A DNA stretch of 64,000 bases from Jiangella alba. Lineage in GTDB: Bacteria; Actinomycetota; Actinomycetes; Jiangellales; Jiangellaceae. Below, in pieces: positions 1-11,351 of this stretch. The stretch's first letter is position 1. The number at the start of each line of letters is the position of its first letter. The DNA lies in the NCBI RefSeq assembly GCF_900106035.1, contig NZ_FNUC01000004.1, positions 2,914,001-2,978,000 of the forward strand. The letters run 5' to 3'. The notes beneath the pieces are model-generated. The model searched no databases. It was not told the origin of the DNA and saw only the letters and a list, made by a program, of their open reading frames with translations. The position numbers were made by a program, and so were the translations under genes.

Positions 1-50
1 TGGCCGAGCCGCCGGTACTGCTCGACGGGCCGCGGAGCGGCGCCGGATAG

Positions 51-2446
<2,396 letters not shown>

Positions 2447-2618
2447 CGCGTTCCGTGCGCCGGTTCGCCGCTTGGCTCTCGTGCGCCGCTTTGCGCTAGT
2501 GGGCCGTCCGCCGCCACGGTGGCCGGGGCGTGCCCAGTCCTTCCCCGTCCACCTATCAGGGGGACGGCCAACTGTCGCCACTCCCCGGCGAACCGCCAGG
2601 CCGGCAGAGCACGAAGCG

Positions 2619-3590
2619 TCAGGCCGCCAGGCGCGCCAGCAGATCGTCCGCCGGCACCGAGCCGGGCGCCCGCCGGTCCCGCGCCGCCACCACGGCGAGC
2701 TGCCTGACCAGCTCGTTCGCCGGGGCCGGCACGCCGTGCAGCCGCCCCAGCAGCACGATCTCGCCGTTGAGGTGATCGGCCTCGATGGTGCCGGTGCCGC
2801 GCAGCAGGCTCTGCACCGAGGACCCGCCGCCGGGCGCCTGGCCCTCGAACGCGGGCGTCCGCAGCAGGTCACCGCGCCGGGCACGGTCGGTCTCGTCGTC
2901 GACGACGTCGATGCCGGCGGCGGCCAGCACGGCCTCGCCCTCGGCCCGCAGCAGCTCCGTGACCTGCGCGGCGGAGCCCGAGCCGGTGCCGCACAGGGCG
3001 GTGACCGCGTTGCCGAGGTTCATGACCAGCTTGCGGTACTTCCAGCGCATGATGTCGTCGCGCGGCTCGGAGACGAACCCGGCCTTGGTGAACGCGGCCG
3101 CCACCGACAGCGCGGTCTCGTCGACGCCGGCGGGGTAGCGGCCGAGGTCGAGCAGGCCCGGCACCGGCGCCGACCGCGCCTGGACGACGCCCGGCTCGAC
3201 GTGGGCCGCGGGGAACATCACGCACACGCCGTAGACGTGCGAGAACAGCCGCAGCGCCAGCCGCTCGTTGGCCACGCCGTTCTGAGCGCACACGACCGGC
3301 GTCGACGGCGCGGTGGAGGAGCGCAGAGCCTCCAGCGCGGCCGGGGTGTCCTGGCTCTTCATGGTGAGGACGACGACGTCGCCGGGCTCGACGCCGGCCT
3401 CGGCGGGTGACCCGTACGCGGGCACCGGCACCGTCGTGGCGCCCTCGGGCGACTCCAGTCGCAGCCCGCGGGAACGGACGGCGGACAGGTGCGCGCCGCG
3501 GGCGATGAGCCGCACGTCGACCCCAGCGGAGTGCAGGCGCGCACCCAGGACGCCGCCGACGGCGCCGGCGCCGTAGATCACGAAGGCCAT
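2619..3590 (-). CDS. Ketopantoate reductase (ApbA/PanE) family protein
   Basis: A 323-residue two-domain reductase. The N-terminal Rossmann fold has the GAGAVGG motif at residues 7-13. The C-terminal helical domain includes a conserved RWKYRKL segment that carries the family's catalytic lysine, followed by [11 protein letters not shown]. The family reduces 2-dehydropantoate to pantoate with NADPH (CoA biosynthesis), but many actinobacterial paralogues act on other 2-oxo acids, so the symbol panE is withheld. It is divergent from valS across about 45 bases. The start ATG at 3590 is the first methionine before the Rossmann strand. Confidence 0.85.
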   Translation of the reverse strand: MAFVIYGAGAVGGVLGARLHSAGVDVRLIARGAHLSAVRSRGLRLESPEGATTVPVPAYGSPAEAGVEPGDVVVLTMKSQDTPAALEALRSSTAPSTPVVCAQNGVANERLALRLFSHVYGVCVMFPAAHVEPGVVQARSAPVPGLLDLGRYPAGVDETALSVAAAFTKAGFVSEPRDDIMRWKYRKLVMNLGNAVTALCGTGSGSAAQVTELLRAEGEAVLAAAGIDVVDDETDRARRGDLLRTPAFEGQAPGGGSSVQSLLRGTGTIEADHLNGEIVLLGRLHGVPAPANELVRQLAVVAARDRRAPGSVPADDLLARLAA

Positions 3591-3635
3591 GGTCCGTACG
3601 GTATCCGGCGACCGTGCGCAGTAGAATTCCGCGGC

Positions 3636-6236
3636 GTGACCGAGTCCACTCTTCCCGAGCCCACCCTGCCGTCCGTCTACGACCCGGCGGCGGTAGAGGC
3701 GCCGCTCTACGAGGGCTGGGTCGAGCGCGGCTATTTCGAGGCCGACGAGAAGAGCGACAAGCCCCCGTACTGCATCGTCATCCCGCCGCCGAACGTCACC
3801 GGGTCTCTGCACCTGGGCCACGCGTTCGAGCACACGCTCATCGACGCGCTGGTGCGGCGGCGGCGCATGCAGGGGTACGAGGCGCTGTGGATGCCGGGCA
3901 TGGACCACGCCGGCATCGCCACCCAGAACGTCGTCGAGCGCGAGCTGGCCAAGGAGGGCGTGTCGCGCCACGACCTCGGCCGCGACGCGTTCGTCGAGAA
4001 GGTCTGGGAGTGGAAGGCCGAGTCCGGCGGGCGCATCCTCGCGCAGATGCGCCGGCTCGGCGACGGCGTCGCGTGGAGCCGCGAGCGGTTCACCATGGAC
4101 GACGGCCTGTCCCGCGCGGTCCAGACCATCTTCAAGCGGCTCTACGACGACGAGCTGATCTACCGCGCCGAGCGCATCATCAACTGGTGCGTGCGCTGCC
4201 ACACCGCGCTGTCCGACATCGAGGTCGAGCACAGTGACGACGACGGCGAGCTGGTCTCGATCCGCTACAGCGACGACGTCGTGGTGGCCACCACGCGGGC
4301 CGAGACGATGCTCGGCGACACCGCCGTGGCCGTGCACCCCGACGACGAGCGCTACAAGCACCTCATCGGCACCGAGGTCGACCTCCCGCTGACCGGCCGG
4401 CGCATCCCGATCGTGGGCGACCCGCACGTCGACCCGTCGTTCGGCACCGGCATGGTGAAGGTCACGCCGGCGCACGACCCCAACGACTTCGAGATCGGCC
4501 GGCGCCACGACCTCCCGATGCTCACCATCATGGACGAGCAGGGCGTCATCACCGCGCACGGCCCGTTCCAGGGGCTCGACCGCTTCGAGGCCCGCCCGGC
4601 CGTCGTCGCCGCGCTGCGCGCCGAGGGCCGCATCGTCTCGGAGAAGCGGCCGTACGTGCACGCCGTCGGCCACTGCTCGCGCTGCAAGACCGTCGTCGAG
4701 CCGCGGCTGTCGCTGCAGTGGTGGGTCAAGGTCGGCCCGCTCGCGCAGGCCGCCGGCGACGCCGTCCGCGACGGCCGGGTGGCCATCCACCCGAAGTCGA
4801 TGGAGTCGCGCTGGTTCGGCTGGGTCGACGACATGCACGACTGGTGCATCTCGCGGCAGTTGTGGTGGGGCCACCGCATCCCGGTCTGGTACGGGCCCGG
4901 CGGCGAGGTGGTCTGCGTCGGCCCGGACGACGACGTCCCCAGCGGCGAGGGCTGGGTGCAGGACGAGGACGTGCTCGACACCTGGTTCTCGTCGGCGCTG
5001 TGGCCGTTCTCGACGCTCGGCTGGCCCGACGAGACCACGGCGCTGGAGAAGTTCTACCCGAACCAGGTGCTGGTCACCGGCTACGACATCCTGTTCTTCT
5101 GGGTGGCCCGGATGATGATGTTCGGGCTCTACGCCAACGAGGACAAGCCTTTCCACACCATCGCGCTGCACGGCATGGTCCGCGACGAGCGCGGCAAGAA
5201 GATGTCGAAGTCGTTCGGCAACGCCGTCGACCCGCTGGACTGGATGGACGCCTACGGGTCCGACGCGCTGCGGTTCACCCTCGCGCGCGGCGCCAACCCG
5301 GGCGCCGACGTCCCCATCGGGGAAGACTGGGTCCAGGCGTCGCGCAACTTCTGCAACAAGCTCTGGAACGCCACCCGGTTCGCGCTGATGAGCGGCGCCC
5401 GCGTGGGCGAGCTGCCGCCGTCGGAGGAGCTGACGTCGGCCGACCGGTGGATCCTGTCGCGGCTCAACACCGTCCTCGCCGACGTCGACGCCCAGTTCGA
5501 GGACTACCAGTTCGCCAAGCTCAGCGACACCCTCTACCACTTCGCGTGGGACGAGTTCTGCGACTGGTACGTCGAGCTGGCGAAGACGCAGCTGGGCGGC
5601 GCCGCTGCCGAGAACACCCGGCTGGTGCTCGGGCACGTCCTCGACCGCCTGCTGCGCGTGCTGCACCCCGTCACGCCGTTCGTCACCGAGGCGCTGTGGA
5701 CGACGCTGACCGGCCACGAGTCGCTGGTGGTCGCCGACTGGCCGCAGCCCGACGCGTCGCGCCACGACCCCGCCGCCGAGGCCACCGTCGCCGAGCTGCA
5801 GCGGCTGGTCACCGAGGTGCGCCGGTTCCGCAGCGACCAGGGGCTCAAGCCCGGCCAGAAGGTGCCGGCCCAAGTGATCGATGCCGGCGCGTCGGTGCTG
5901 TCTGGGCACGACGCCGCGTTCCGGTCGCTGACCCGCCTCACGGCGCCGGAGGACGGCTTCGCCGCCACCGCGCAGGTCGTGGTCGGCGCCGTCACCGTCG
6001 AGCTGGACCTCTCCGGCGCCGTCGACGTCGAGGCCGAGCGCAAGCGCCTGAGCAAGGACCTCGCGAACGAGCGCAAGGCGCTGGAGCAGGCGCTGCGCAA
6101 GCTCGGCAACGAACAGTTCCTGGCCAAGGCGCCGGAGCCCGAGGTCGACAAGGTCCGCGGCCGCCGCACCGCCGCCGAGGCCGAGATCGCCCGGCTCGAG
6201 GCGCAGCTGGCCGGCCTGCCGCAGGGCACGCCGTGA
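3636..6236 (+). CDS. valS: Valine--tRNA ligase
   Basis: This 866-residue class Ia synthetase charges tRNA-Val. The HIGH-type signature is HLGH at residues 59-62 within [13 protein letters not shown], and the KMSKS loop is at residues 522-526. Zinc-like CVRCH and CSRC pairs are visible, as is the CP1 editing insertion between the two halves of the Rossmann fold. A C-terminal arginine/glutamate-rich coiled-coil arm (about residues 790-860) is typical of ValRS. The GTG at 3636 gives a normal-length N-terminus; the open frame upstream runs into the divergent panE-like gene. The folC start overlaps the stop (GTGA). Confidence 0.97.
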   Translation: MTESTLPEPTLPSVYDPAAVEAPLYEGWVERGYFEADEKSDKPPYCIVIPPPNVTGSLHLGHAFEHTLIDALVRRRRMQGYEALWMPGMDHAGIATQNVVERELAKEGVSRHDLGRDAFVEKVWEWKAESGGRILAQMRRLGDGVAWSRERFTMDDGLSRAVQTIFKRLYDDELIYRAERIINWCVRCHTALSDIEVEHSDDDGELVSIRYSDDVVVATTRAETMLGDTAVAVHPDDERYKHLIGTEVDLPLTGRRIPIVGDPHVDPSFGTGMVKVTPAHDPNDFEIGRRHDLPMLTIMDEQGVITAHGPFQGLDRFEARPAVVAALRAEGRIVSEKRPYVHAVGHCSRCKTVVEPRLSLQWWVKVGPLAQAAGDAVRDGRVAIHPKSMESRWFGWVDDMHDWCISRQLWWGHRIPVWYGPGGEVVCVGPDDDVPSGEGWVQDEDVLDTWFSSALWPFSTLGWPDETTALEKFYPNQVLVTGYDILFFWVARMMMFGLYANEDKPFHTIALHGMVRDERGKKMSKSFGNAVDPLDWMDAYGSDALRFTLARGANPGADVPIGEDWVQASRNFCNKLWNATRFALMSGARVGELPPSEELTSADRWILSRLNTVLADVDAQFEDYQFAKLSDTLYHFAWDEFCDWYVELAKTQLGGAAAENTRLVLGHVLDRLLRVLHPVTPFVTEALWTTLTGHESLVVADWPQPDASRHDPAAEATVAELQRLVTEVRRFRSDQGLKPGQKVPAQVIDAGASVLSGHDAAFRSLTRLTAPEDGFAATAQVVVGAVTVELDLSGAVDVEAERKRLSKDLANERKALEQALRKLGNEQFLAKAPEPEVDKVRGRRTAAEAEIARLEAQLAGLPQGTP

Positions 6237-7564
6237 CCGACGACGTCCTCGCCGGCATCGAGGCGGAGCTGCTGGCCCGGCGGCCGGAGTCGCGGGTCGA
6301 GCCGTCGCTGGAGCGCATCCGCGACCTCGTCGACCTCCTCGGCAACCCGCAGCGCGCCTACCCCGTCCTGCACATCGGCGGCACCAACGGCAAGACGTCG
6401 ACGGCGCGCATGGCCGACGCGCTGCTGCGCGAGCTGAACCTGCGCACCGGCCGCTACACCAGCCCGCACCTGCGGTCGGTCACCGAGCGCATCGTCATCG
6501 ACGGCGAGCCCGTCACGCCGCAGCGCTTCGCCACCACGTTCGCCGAGCTGCGGCCGTACCTCGACCTCGTCGACTCCAAGCACGACGTCGCGCTGGGCTA
6601 CTTCGAGGTGCTGACGGCGCTGGCCTACGCCGCGTTCGCCGACACTCCGGTCGAGGCCGCCGTCGTCGAGGTCGGCATGGGCGGCGCGTGGGACGCCACC
6701 AACGTCGCCGACGGCCGGGTCGCCGTCGTCACGCCGGTCGCCGTCGACCACGTCGAGTACCTCGGCGACACCATCGAGGAGATCGCCACCGAGAAGGCCG
6801 GCATCATCAAGCCCGGCGGCTACGCGATCCTCGGCCCGCAGACCGCCACCGCCGCGCAGATCCTGCTGGCCCGCGTCGCCGAGACCGGCGCCACCGTGGC
6901 CCGGCAGGGGCTGGAGTTCGGCCTGCGCAGCCGCGAGATGGCCGTCGGCGGGCAGCTGCTCGGCCTGCAGGGGCTGACCGGCCCCTACGACGAGATCTTC
7001 CTGCCGCTGCACGGCGAGTACCAGGCGCACAACGCGGCGGCCGCGCTGGCCGCCGTCGAGGCGTTCGTCGGTGGCGGGCGCGAGCCGCTCGACGCCGACC
7101 TCGTCCGGGCCGCGTTCGCCCGGGTCACCTCGCCCGGACGGCTCGAGGCGCTGCGCCGCGGCCCCGTCGTCCTCGCCGACGCCGCGCACAACCCGGCCGG
7201 CGCGGCGGCGCTCGCGGCGGCGCTCACCGAGGAGTTCGCCGGCACCGCGCTGGTCGCCGTCGTCGCCGCCATGGCCGACAAGGACGTCGAGGGCATCCTC
7301 ACCGAGCTGGAGCCGGTGGTCGAGGCCGTCGTGGTCACGGAGAACTCGTCGCCGCGCACCATGCCGGTCGACCAGCTGGCCAACATCGCCGTCGACGTGT
7401 TCGGCCAGGACCGCGTGCACCAGGCCGTGCCGCTGCCCGAGGCGGTCGACACCGGGCTGCGGCTGGCCGAGCGGGAAGAGTCGCTGGGCGGCTACGGCGT
7501 CGTCGTCACCGGCTCGGTCGTGACGGCGGGCGACGCGCGGGTGGCGTTCGGGGCGGCGTCGTGA
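6233..7564 (+). CDS. folC: Bifunctional folylpolyglutamate synthase/dihydrofolate synthase
   Basis: A 443-residue Mur-ligase-type enzyme that adds glutamate to dihydropteroate and folates in the cytosol. The P-loop is GGTNGKT at residues 49-55 (K54). Further family marks are TSPHL, the GYFE segment, VEVGMGG with the adjoining DATN, and the C-terminal ligase domain with ADAAHNP. The GTG start overlaps the valS stop by 4 bases, and the following gene starts inside the folC stop, so the three are translationally coupled. The valS-folC-DUF4233 order is conserved in mycobacteria. Confidence 0.96.
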   Translation: MTDDVLAGIEAELLARRPESRVEPSLERIRDLVDLLGNPQRAYPVLHIGGTNGKTSTARMADALLRELNLRTGRYTSPHLRSVTERIVIDGEPVTPQRFATTFAELRPYLDLVDSKHDVALGYFEVLTALAYAAFADTPVEAAVVEVGMGGAWDATNVADGRVAVVTPVAVDHVEYLGDTIEEIATEKAGIIKPGGYAILGPQTATAAQILLARVAETGATVARQGLEFGLRSREMAVGGQLLGLQGLTGPYDEIFLPLHGEYQAHNAAAALAAVEAFVGGGREPLDADLVRAAFARVTSPGRLEALRRGPVVLADAAHNPAGAAALAAALTEEFAGTALVAVVAAMADKDVEGILTELEPVVEAVVVTENSSPRTMPVDQLANIAVDVFGQDRVHQAVPLPEAVDTGLRLAEREESLGGYGVVVTGSVVTAGDARVAFGAAS

Positions 7565-7902
7565 ACCGCATCGCCGCCACCATCCTGTCGATCCAGGTCA
7601 TCGTCGTGCTGCTGGCGGTCCCGGTCGCCATCAACATCGCCGACGTCGGCCGCGGGTCGGCCTGGCTGGCCGGTGGCGGCATCGCGCTGCTGTGCGTGCT
7701 CGGGGCGGCGACGGTGCGCCGCGGGCGGCCCGGCTACGTGCTCGGGACGGCGGCCCAGGTCGCCTCTGTCGCGGCCGGCTTCGTGGTGCCGCAGATGCTG
7801 ATCCTGGGCGGCATCTTCGCCCTGCTGTGGTTCGTCCTGCTGCGCATCGGCCCGCAGGTCGAGCGGGAGAAGGCGGCGCGCGAGGCGCAGCAGGACGGAT
7901 GA
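7561..7902 (+). CDS. DUF4233 small integral membrane protein
   Basis: This 113-residue protein has about four hydrophobic segments (residues 5-25, 33-50, 58-77 and 80-97) and a charged C-terminal tail rich in Glu, Arg and Lys. It corresponds by size, topology and position to the DUF4233 protein found after folC in actinobacteria (the Rv2446c position in M. tuberculosis). No biochemical role is established. It starts with GTG inside the folC stop codon. Transcription probably ends at the palindrome that follows immediately. Confidence 0.85.
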   Translation: MNRIAATILSIQVIVVLLAVPVAINIADVGRGSAWLAGGGIALLCVLGAATVRRGRPGYVLGTAAQVASVAAGFVVPQMLILGGIFALLWFVLLRIGPQVEREKAAREAQQDG

Positions 7903-7904
7903 GG

Positions 7905-7947
7905 GGCGGTTCGGTGGCGCTATGGGCCCACCGAACCACCCGCCATC
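7905..7947. repeat. 43-bp palindromic repeat, copy 1 (possible bidirectional terminator)
   Basis: The element is an 18-base arm beginning GGCGGTTCGGTGG, a 6-base variable centre and a 19-base arm ending ACCACCCGCCATC. The arms fold into a hairpin built on GGTTCGGTGG/CCACCGAACC. It matches copy 2 (9061-9103) in both arms and differs only in the six central bases. It lies between two convergent genes and also encodes the last nine codons and stop of the minus-strand AbiEi-like gene. No T-run follows on either side. Confidence 0.75.
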
Positions 7948-8990
7948 AGGTGAGCTGCTTCGATCTCGCGGAGTACGGCAACTGGTTCGGCTCGTAGGCG
8001 TGCTGGCGAGACAGGGAGGACGCGCCAACCGAGTGCGGCGTAGCGCGCGCGGCGTTGTTCGGTGCGTTCGGGTGCGTCGCCGAAGCCGTGGAAGCTGCGG
8101 GAGTCGACCTCGACGACGAGGCGAGCTTGTTCCCAGCAGGCGTCGGGGTGGATGCCGCGCTGGCCGGGGAGAGGTTGGTTCCAGCGGGGCTCGGGCAGGA
8201 GGCGGCTGGAGCGGACGAGGTCGCGCAGCTCACATTCAGGTGCGGAGCGGCAGCCCGCCTCGATGTCCCGCATGGCGAGCCTGGCCAGTGCGGCGTGGCG
8301 GCGTGGGGCGACTCCGACCTCGGCGCGCAGGGCGGTGAGGGTGGCTCTGCGGCGTTGGACGACTTCGCACATGAGCGCGCGGGTGTTGCGCAGCGCGAGG
8401 TCGCGGTGGTGGCCGGGGTGGTCCCAGCAGCCGGGGCACCCATCCGGGCGGGAGCAGCGCGGACGCCAGTCCGCCGGCAGCAGGTCACAGCGGACCACGG
8501 TCTCGACGACGGCCTGCGCGGCCGGGACGACGGGAACCACGCCGGGAACAGGACCACGTCCGGCCTCGTCCAGCAGCACATGGAGCGGTACGCCGCCGGA
8601 CTGGTCGTCGTCGACCCACAGCTGTGCCGCAGGAGGGTGAGTCGTCCGGCAGACCCGGACGAAGCCGTTGGTCCGGCGGGCCGAGTCCCACGGAACCAGC
8701 ACGTCCACCACGTCCTGAGCCGGTGGTCCGTACGCAAGCCCGTGCATCTCAGCCGCCCACGTGCCACTGATGGCGGCGTCAGGGCCGCCGTGCAGGATCG
8801 CTGCGCGGCGCCGGTGGACCGGTGTGAGGGGGCCGCTGAAGGTGGCGTAGAGCCCGGGGAGGAGGCGCTGCCACGGTCCGCCGCGGCGGATTGCGTGCCG
8901 GACGGCGTCCTTCGTCATGCCGGCGGCGATCGCCTGCTGGCGGGTGATCAGACCGTCTTGGGCATGGGCGAGTGCGGTTGAGCGCGTCAT
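7920..8990 (-). CDS. AbiEi-like antitoxin-domain / DUF559 (Vsr-like nuclease fold) protein
   Basis: A 356-residue protein. Its N-terminus (about 1-60: HAQDGLITRQQAIAAGM followed by a winged-helix stretch) resembles the AbiEi-family antitoxin DNA-binding domain. The C-terminal 110 residues have the DUF559/very-short-patch-repair-like layout, with E in PECELRDLV and VVEVDSRSFHG as the probable acidic metal site. A small CxxC-type cysteine cluster sits mid-protein. Such proteins are common, variable and of unknown function in actinobacteria; a defence or restriction role is inference. The ATG at 8990 is chosen because the frame upstream runs into the repeat. The gene is flanked by 43-bp repeats and interrupts the DUF4233-ndk neighbourhood. 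Confidence 0.7.
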   Translation of the reverse strand: MTRSTALAHAQDGLITRQQAIAAGMTKDAVRHAIRRGGPWQRLLPGLYATFSGPLTPVHRRRAAILHGGPDAAISGTWAAEMHGLAYGPPAQDVVDVLVPWDSARRTNGFVRVCRTTHPPAAQLWVDDDQSGGVPLHVLLDEAGRGPVPGVVPVVPAAQAVVETVVRCDLLPADWRPRCSRPDGCPGCWDHPGHHRDLALRNTRALMCEVVQRRRATLTALRAEVGVAPRRHAALARLAMRDIEAGCRSAPECELRDLVRSSRLLPEPRWNQPLPGQRGIHPDACWEQARLVVEVDSRSFHGFGDAPERTEQRRARYAALGWRVLPVSPARLRAEPVAVLREIEAAHLMAGGSVGP

Positions 8991-9060
8991 ACCGCGATCG
9001 TGCGCTACGGGAGCGCGGAGGGGCAGGGTGATTCCGCAGCTTGTGGACAGACGAATGGCG

Positions 9061-9103
9061 GGCGGTTCGGTGGCGCTACAGCACCACCGAACCACCCGCC
9101 ATC
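9061..9103. repeat. 43-bp palindromic repeat, copy 2 (possible ndk terminator)
   Basis: Same orientation and same arms as copy 1 at 7905-7947, with a different 6-base centre (CAGCAC). In this copy the hairpin extends outward to ATGGCGGG/CCCGCCAT, giving a 19-bp stem with one mismatch. It lies 7 bases beyond the ndk stop codon, where a terminator is expected. Confidence 0.75.
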
Positions 9104-9110
9104 GCGGGGC

Positions 9111-9518
9111 TCAGAGGCCGGGGAACCAGAGGTCGAGCTCGCGCTTGGCCGACTCGGGGGAGTCGGAGGCGTGCACGAGGTTCTCGGAGTTGGACAGCGA
9201 GAGGTCGCCGCGGATGGTGCCGGGCGCGGCCTTGCGGCCGTCGGTGGCGCCGTTCATGGCCCGCACGACGTCGATGGCCTGGTCGCCCTCGAGGACGAGC
9301 GCGACCAGCGGGCCGCCGGTGACGAACTCGCGCAGGGCGGGGTAGAACGCCTTCTCGACGTGCTCGTCGTAGTGCGCGTCCGAGAGAGTGGGGTCGATGG
9401 TGCGCTGGTCCAGCGCGACGATGGTCAGGCCCTTGCGTTCGTAGCGGGCCAGGATCTCCCCGATCAGGCCGCGGCGGACGGCGTCGGGCTTGATCAGGAC
9501 GAGCGTGCGCTCGGACAC
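9111..9518 (-). CDS. ndk: Nucleoside-diphosphate kinase
   Basis: A 135-residue enzyme that equalises nucleoside triphosphate pools by phosphotransfer through a histidine. The ERTLVLIKPDAV start, RKAAPGTIRGD and the active-site segment ENLVHASDS are intact, with the phospho-accepting histidine at H116. Length is normal. The GTG start is supported by AGGAG 5 bases upstream. The gene lies after DUF4233 on the opposite strand, as part of the conserved folC-ndk neighbourhood, here separated by the inserted AbiEi-like gene. Confidence 0.96.
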   Translation of the reverse strand: MSERTLVLIKPDAVRRGLIGEILARYERKGLTIVALDQRTIDPTLSDAHYDEHVEKAFYPALREFVTGGPLVALVLEGDQAIDVVRAMNGATDGRKAAPGTIRGDLSLSNSENLVHASDSPESAKRELDLWFPGL

Positions 9519-9830
9519 GGGTGCTCCTGTGCGGTCGGACGGATCGGCAATGGTCAGACAGTAGCCAATCCGAGCGCATACACACGCAGCGGCGGCGGTG
9601 AAAGCCTCGTGAAAGCGGCCGCCGGTAGCGTCCACCGTGCTGGGTGAACATCTGGCAGGGGGCATGACCACGGTCAGGCGTCCGAGGTAATGTTCCCCCG
9701 AACGTCCAGGGGGCAGCGGGGTTGCCGAAGGTCGAGGCTCCGATCCGGTCCCCCCGGCTGCACCCGGCCGTCCCGGCCGGTTCGGGACGGCAGCGACGGG
9801 GAGACGAGGCAGGAGCGGTAGAGGCACCTC
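9519..9830. other. Intergenic region between divergent ndk and tad operon
   Basis: This 312-base stretch should hold promoters for both directions. A CCCCC/GGGGG mini-hairpin lies near 9692-9713. No recognisable -35/-10 pair or small ORF with a good ribosome binding site stands out. Confidence 0.4.
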
Positions 9831-10562
9831 ATGGCGGGGACAACTCAGACCACTGACGCGGCCAACGAGCGCCAGCGTGCGCGGGAACAGCGCGGCATCC
9901 GCAGCAACCAGCGGGTCCGCGCCGACAGCACGCGGCTGCCGTCGCCGCCGCGGCAACGCCGCCCGGCACTGGCCGCGCTGGCGGTGCTGCTCATCGTCGG
10001 CGGGGCGGCGGTCGCCGCGCTGCTGGCCATGCGCGTCGACGAACGCACGCCGGTGCTCGTCCTGGCCGGACCGGTCGCCGCGGGCGAGCAGATCACCCGC
10101 GAGGACCTCGAGACCACGCAGGTCGCCTCCGAGCTCGACAGCCTCATCCCCGAGTCGCAGGCCGAGGACGTCGTCGGACGGTACGCCCGGGTCGCGCTGG
10201 CGCAGGGCCAGCTGCTCGACACCACCATGCTGGAGACCCAGGCGCCGCTGTCGGAGGGCCAGACCGCGGTCGGCGCGTTCCTCGCGCAGGGCTTCCTGCC
10301 GGCCGGCGGGCTGCGGGCCGGCGACATCGTCGACCTCGTGTCCATCGTCACCGGCGAGGGCAAGACCGTCGTCGAGGGCGCCCGGGTCGCGTCGGCCACC
10401 GCGGCCGAGGGCACCGGCGACACCGGCGGCGGGGCCGGCTCGATGGTCACGCTGCTGGTCGACCGCGGCGACGCCGCCACCGTCGGCGGCCTGGCCGCCA
10501 CCAACCAGCTGGTCGTCACGCTGGTCGAGCGGGGCACCCCGTTCGGCTCCGAGGAGGACTGA
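9831..10562 (+). CDS. SAF-domain pilus assembly protein (CpaB/RcpC-like)
   Basis: A 243-residue protein with a cytoplasmic Arg-rich N-terminus, one transmembrane segment (about residues 45-67) and a following SAF domain (about 72-140; LAGPVAAGEQITREDLETT). This matches the CpaB/RcpC component of Tad (Flp) pilus systems, which sits in the envelope and may help assemble or stabilise the pilus channel; actinobacteria lack an outer membrane, so its exact role is unclear. GAGG lies about 6 bases before the ATG. It opens the tad operon and is followed after 4 bases by the TadZ-like ATPase. Confidence 0.8.
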   Translation: MAGTTQTTDAANERQRAREQRGIRSNQRVRADSTRLPSPPRQRRPALAALAVLLIVGGAAVAALLAMRVDERTPVLVLAGPVAAGEQITREDLETTQVASELDSLIPESQAEDVVGRYARVALAQGQLLDTTMLETQAPLSEGQTAVGAFLAQGFLPAGGLRAGDIVDLVSIVTGEGKTVVEGARVASATAAEGTGDTGGGAGSMVTLLVDRGDAATVGGLAATNQLVVTLVERGTPFGSEED

Positions 10563-10566
10563 CCAG

Positions 10567-11346
10567 GTGCTCATCGCGTTCGCGTCCGCCAAGGGCTCCC
10601 CGGGCGTGACCACCACGGTCAACGCCCTCGGCGCCATCTGGCCGCACGACGTCGTGGTCGCCGACTTCGACCCCGCCGGCGGCGACCTCGCGCTGCGCCA
10701 CCGCGACCCCGAGGGCGAGCCGCTCGACCCCGAGCGCGGCCTGCTGTCGCTGGCCGCCGCCGCGCGCCGGGGCGTCGCCGAGGCCCACCTGGCCGAGCAC
10801 CTGCAGACCGCCGACGGCGGCCTCGACGTGCTGGCCGGCGTCACCCGGCCCGAGCAGCTCACCGGCATCGGCTCGGCCTGGCCCGCGCTCGGCACCATGC
10901 TCAAGAACATGCCGGTCGACGTGCTGGTCGACTGCGGGCGCATCGTCCCCGGCACACCGCTGCTGCCGGTCATGAACGCCGCCGACGCCGTCGTGTTCGT
11001 GGTCCGCCCGGGCATCGAGTACTACGCGCACCTGCGCGAGCGGCTGCGCTGGCTGGCCGAGCCGCTGCAGATCGGCTCGGCCGGCAGCATCCCGGTCGGC
11101 ATCGCGCTGGTCACCGACAGCCGCGACACCGCGGGCCCGCGCGACCTCGACCGCCTGCTGCAGCACGACGGCCACCAGGTCACCGTGCTGGGCCGCATCG
11201 CCGACGACCCCAAGGCGGCGGGCGCGCTGGCCGGCCGGTGGAGCCGTCGCATCGACCGCTCGCTGCTCGTCCGCTCGGCCCGCGAGCTCAGCGACTCCGT
11301 GCGCCGGCTGGCCGAGGCACACACGCGCATCCCGAGCAGGAGCTGA
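10567..11346 (+). CDS. TadZ/CpaE-like P-loop ATPase of the Tad pilus system
   Basis: A 259-residue MinD/ParA-like protein. The deviant Walker A region reads AKGSPGVTTT near residues 8-17: the signature lysine is present, but the usual GK[ST] lysine is replaced by valine. VVADFDPAGGDLAL follows as the switch region, and a hydrophobic VDVLVDCGR as Walker B. TadZ/CpaE proteins localise the secretion machine at the pole or membrane. The loss of the canonical lysine suggests weak or altered ATPase activity. It starts with GTG, and the TadA gene begins 5 bases downstream. Confidence 0.78.
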   Translation: MLIAFASAKGSPGVTTTVNALGAIWPHDVVVADFDPAGGDLALRHRDPEGEPLDPERGLLSLAAAARRGVAEAHLAEHLQTADGGLDVLAGVTRPEQLTGIGSAWPALGTMLKNMPVDVLVDCGRIVPGTPLLPVMNAADAVVFVVRPGIEYYAHLRERLRWLAEPLQIGSAGSIPVGIALVTDSRDTAGPRDLDRLLQHDGHQVTVLGRIADDPKAAGALAGRWSRRIDRSLLVRSARELSDSVRRLAEAHTRIPSRS

Positions 11347-11351
11347 CCACG

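Noticed and set aside
2545-2567. CCGTCC/GGACGG hairpin between convergent genes
   Set aside because: Only a 6-bp stem with an 11-base loop and no T-run; too weak to call a terminator.
3600-5909. Long open minus-strand frame across valS
   Set aside because: Codon-shadow of a high-GC gene; no start or family motifs beyond the PanE-like part.
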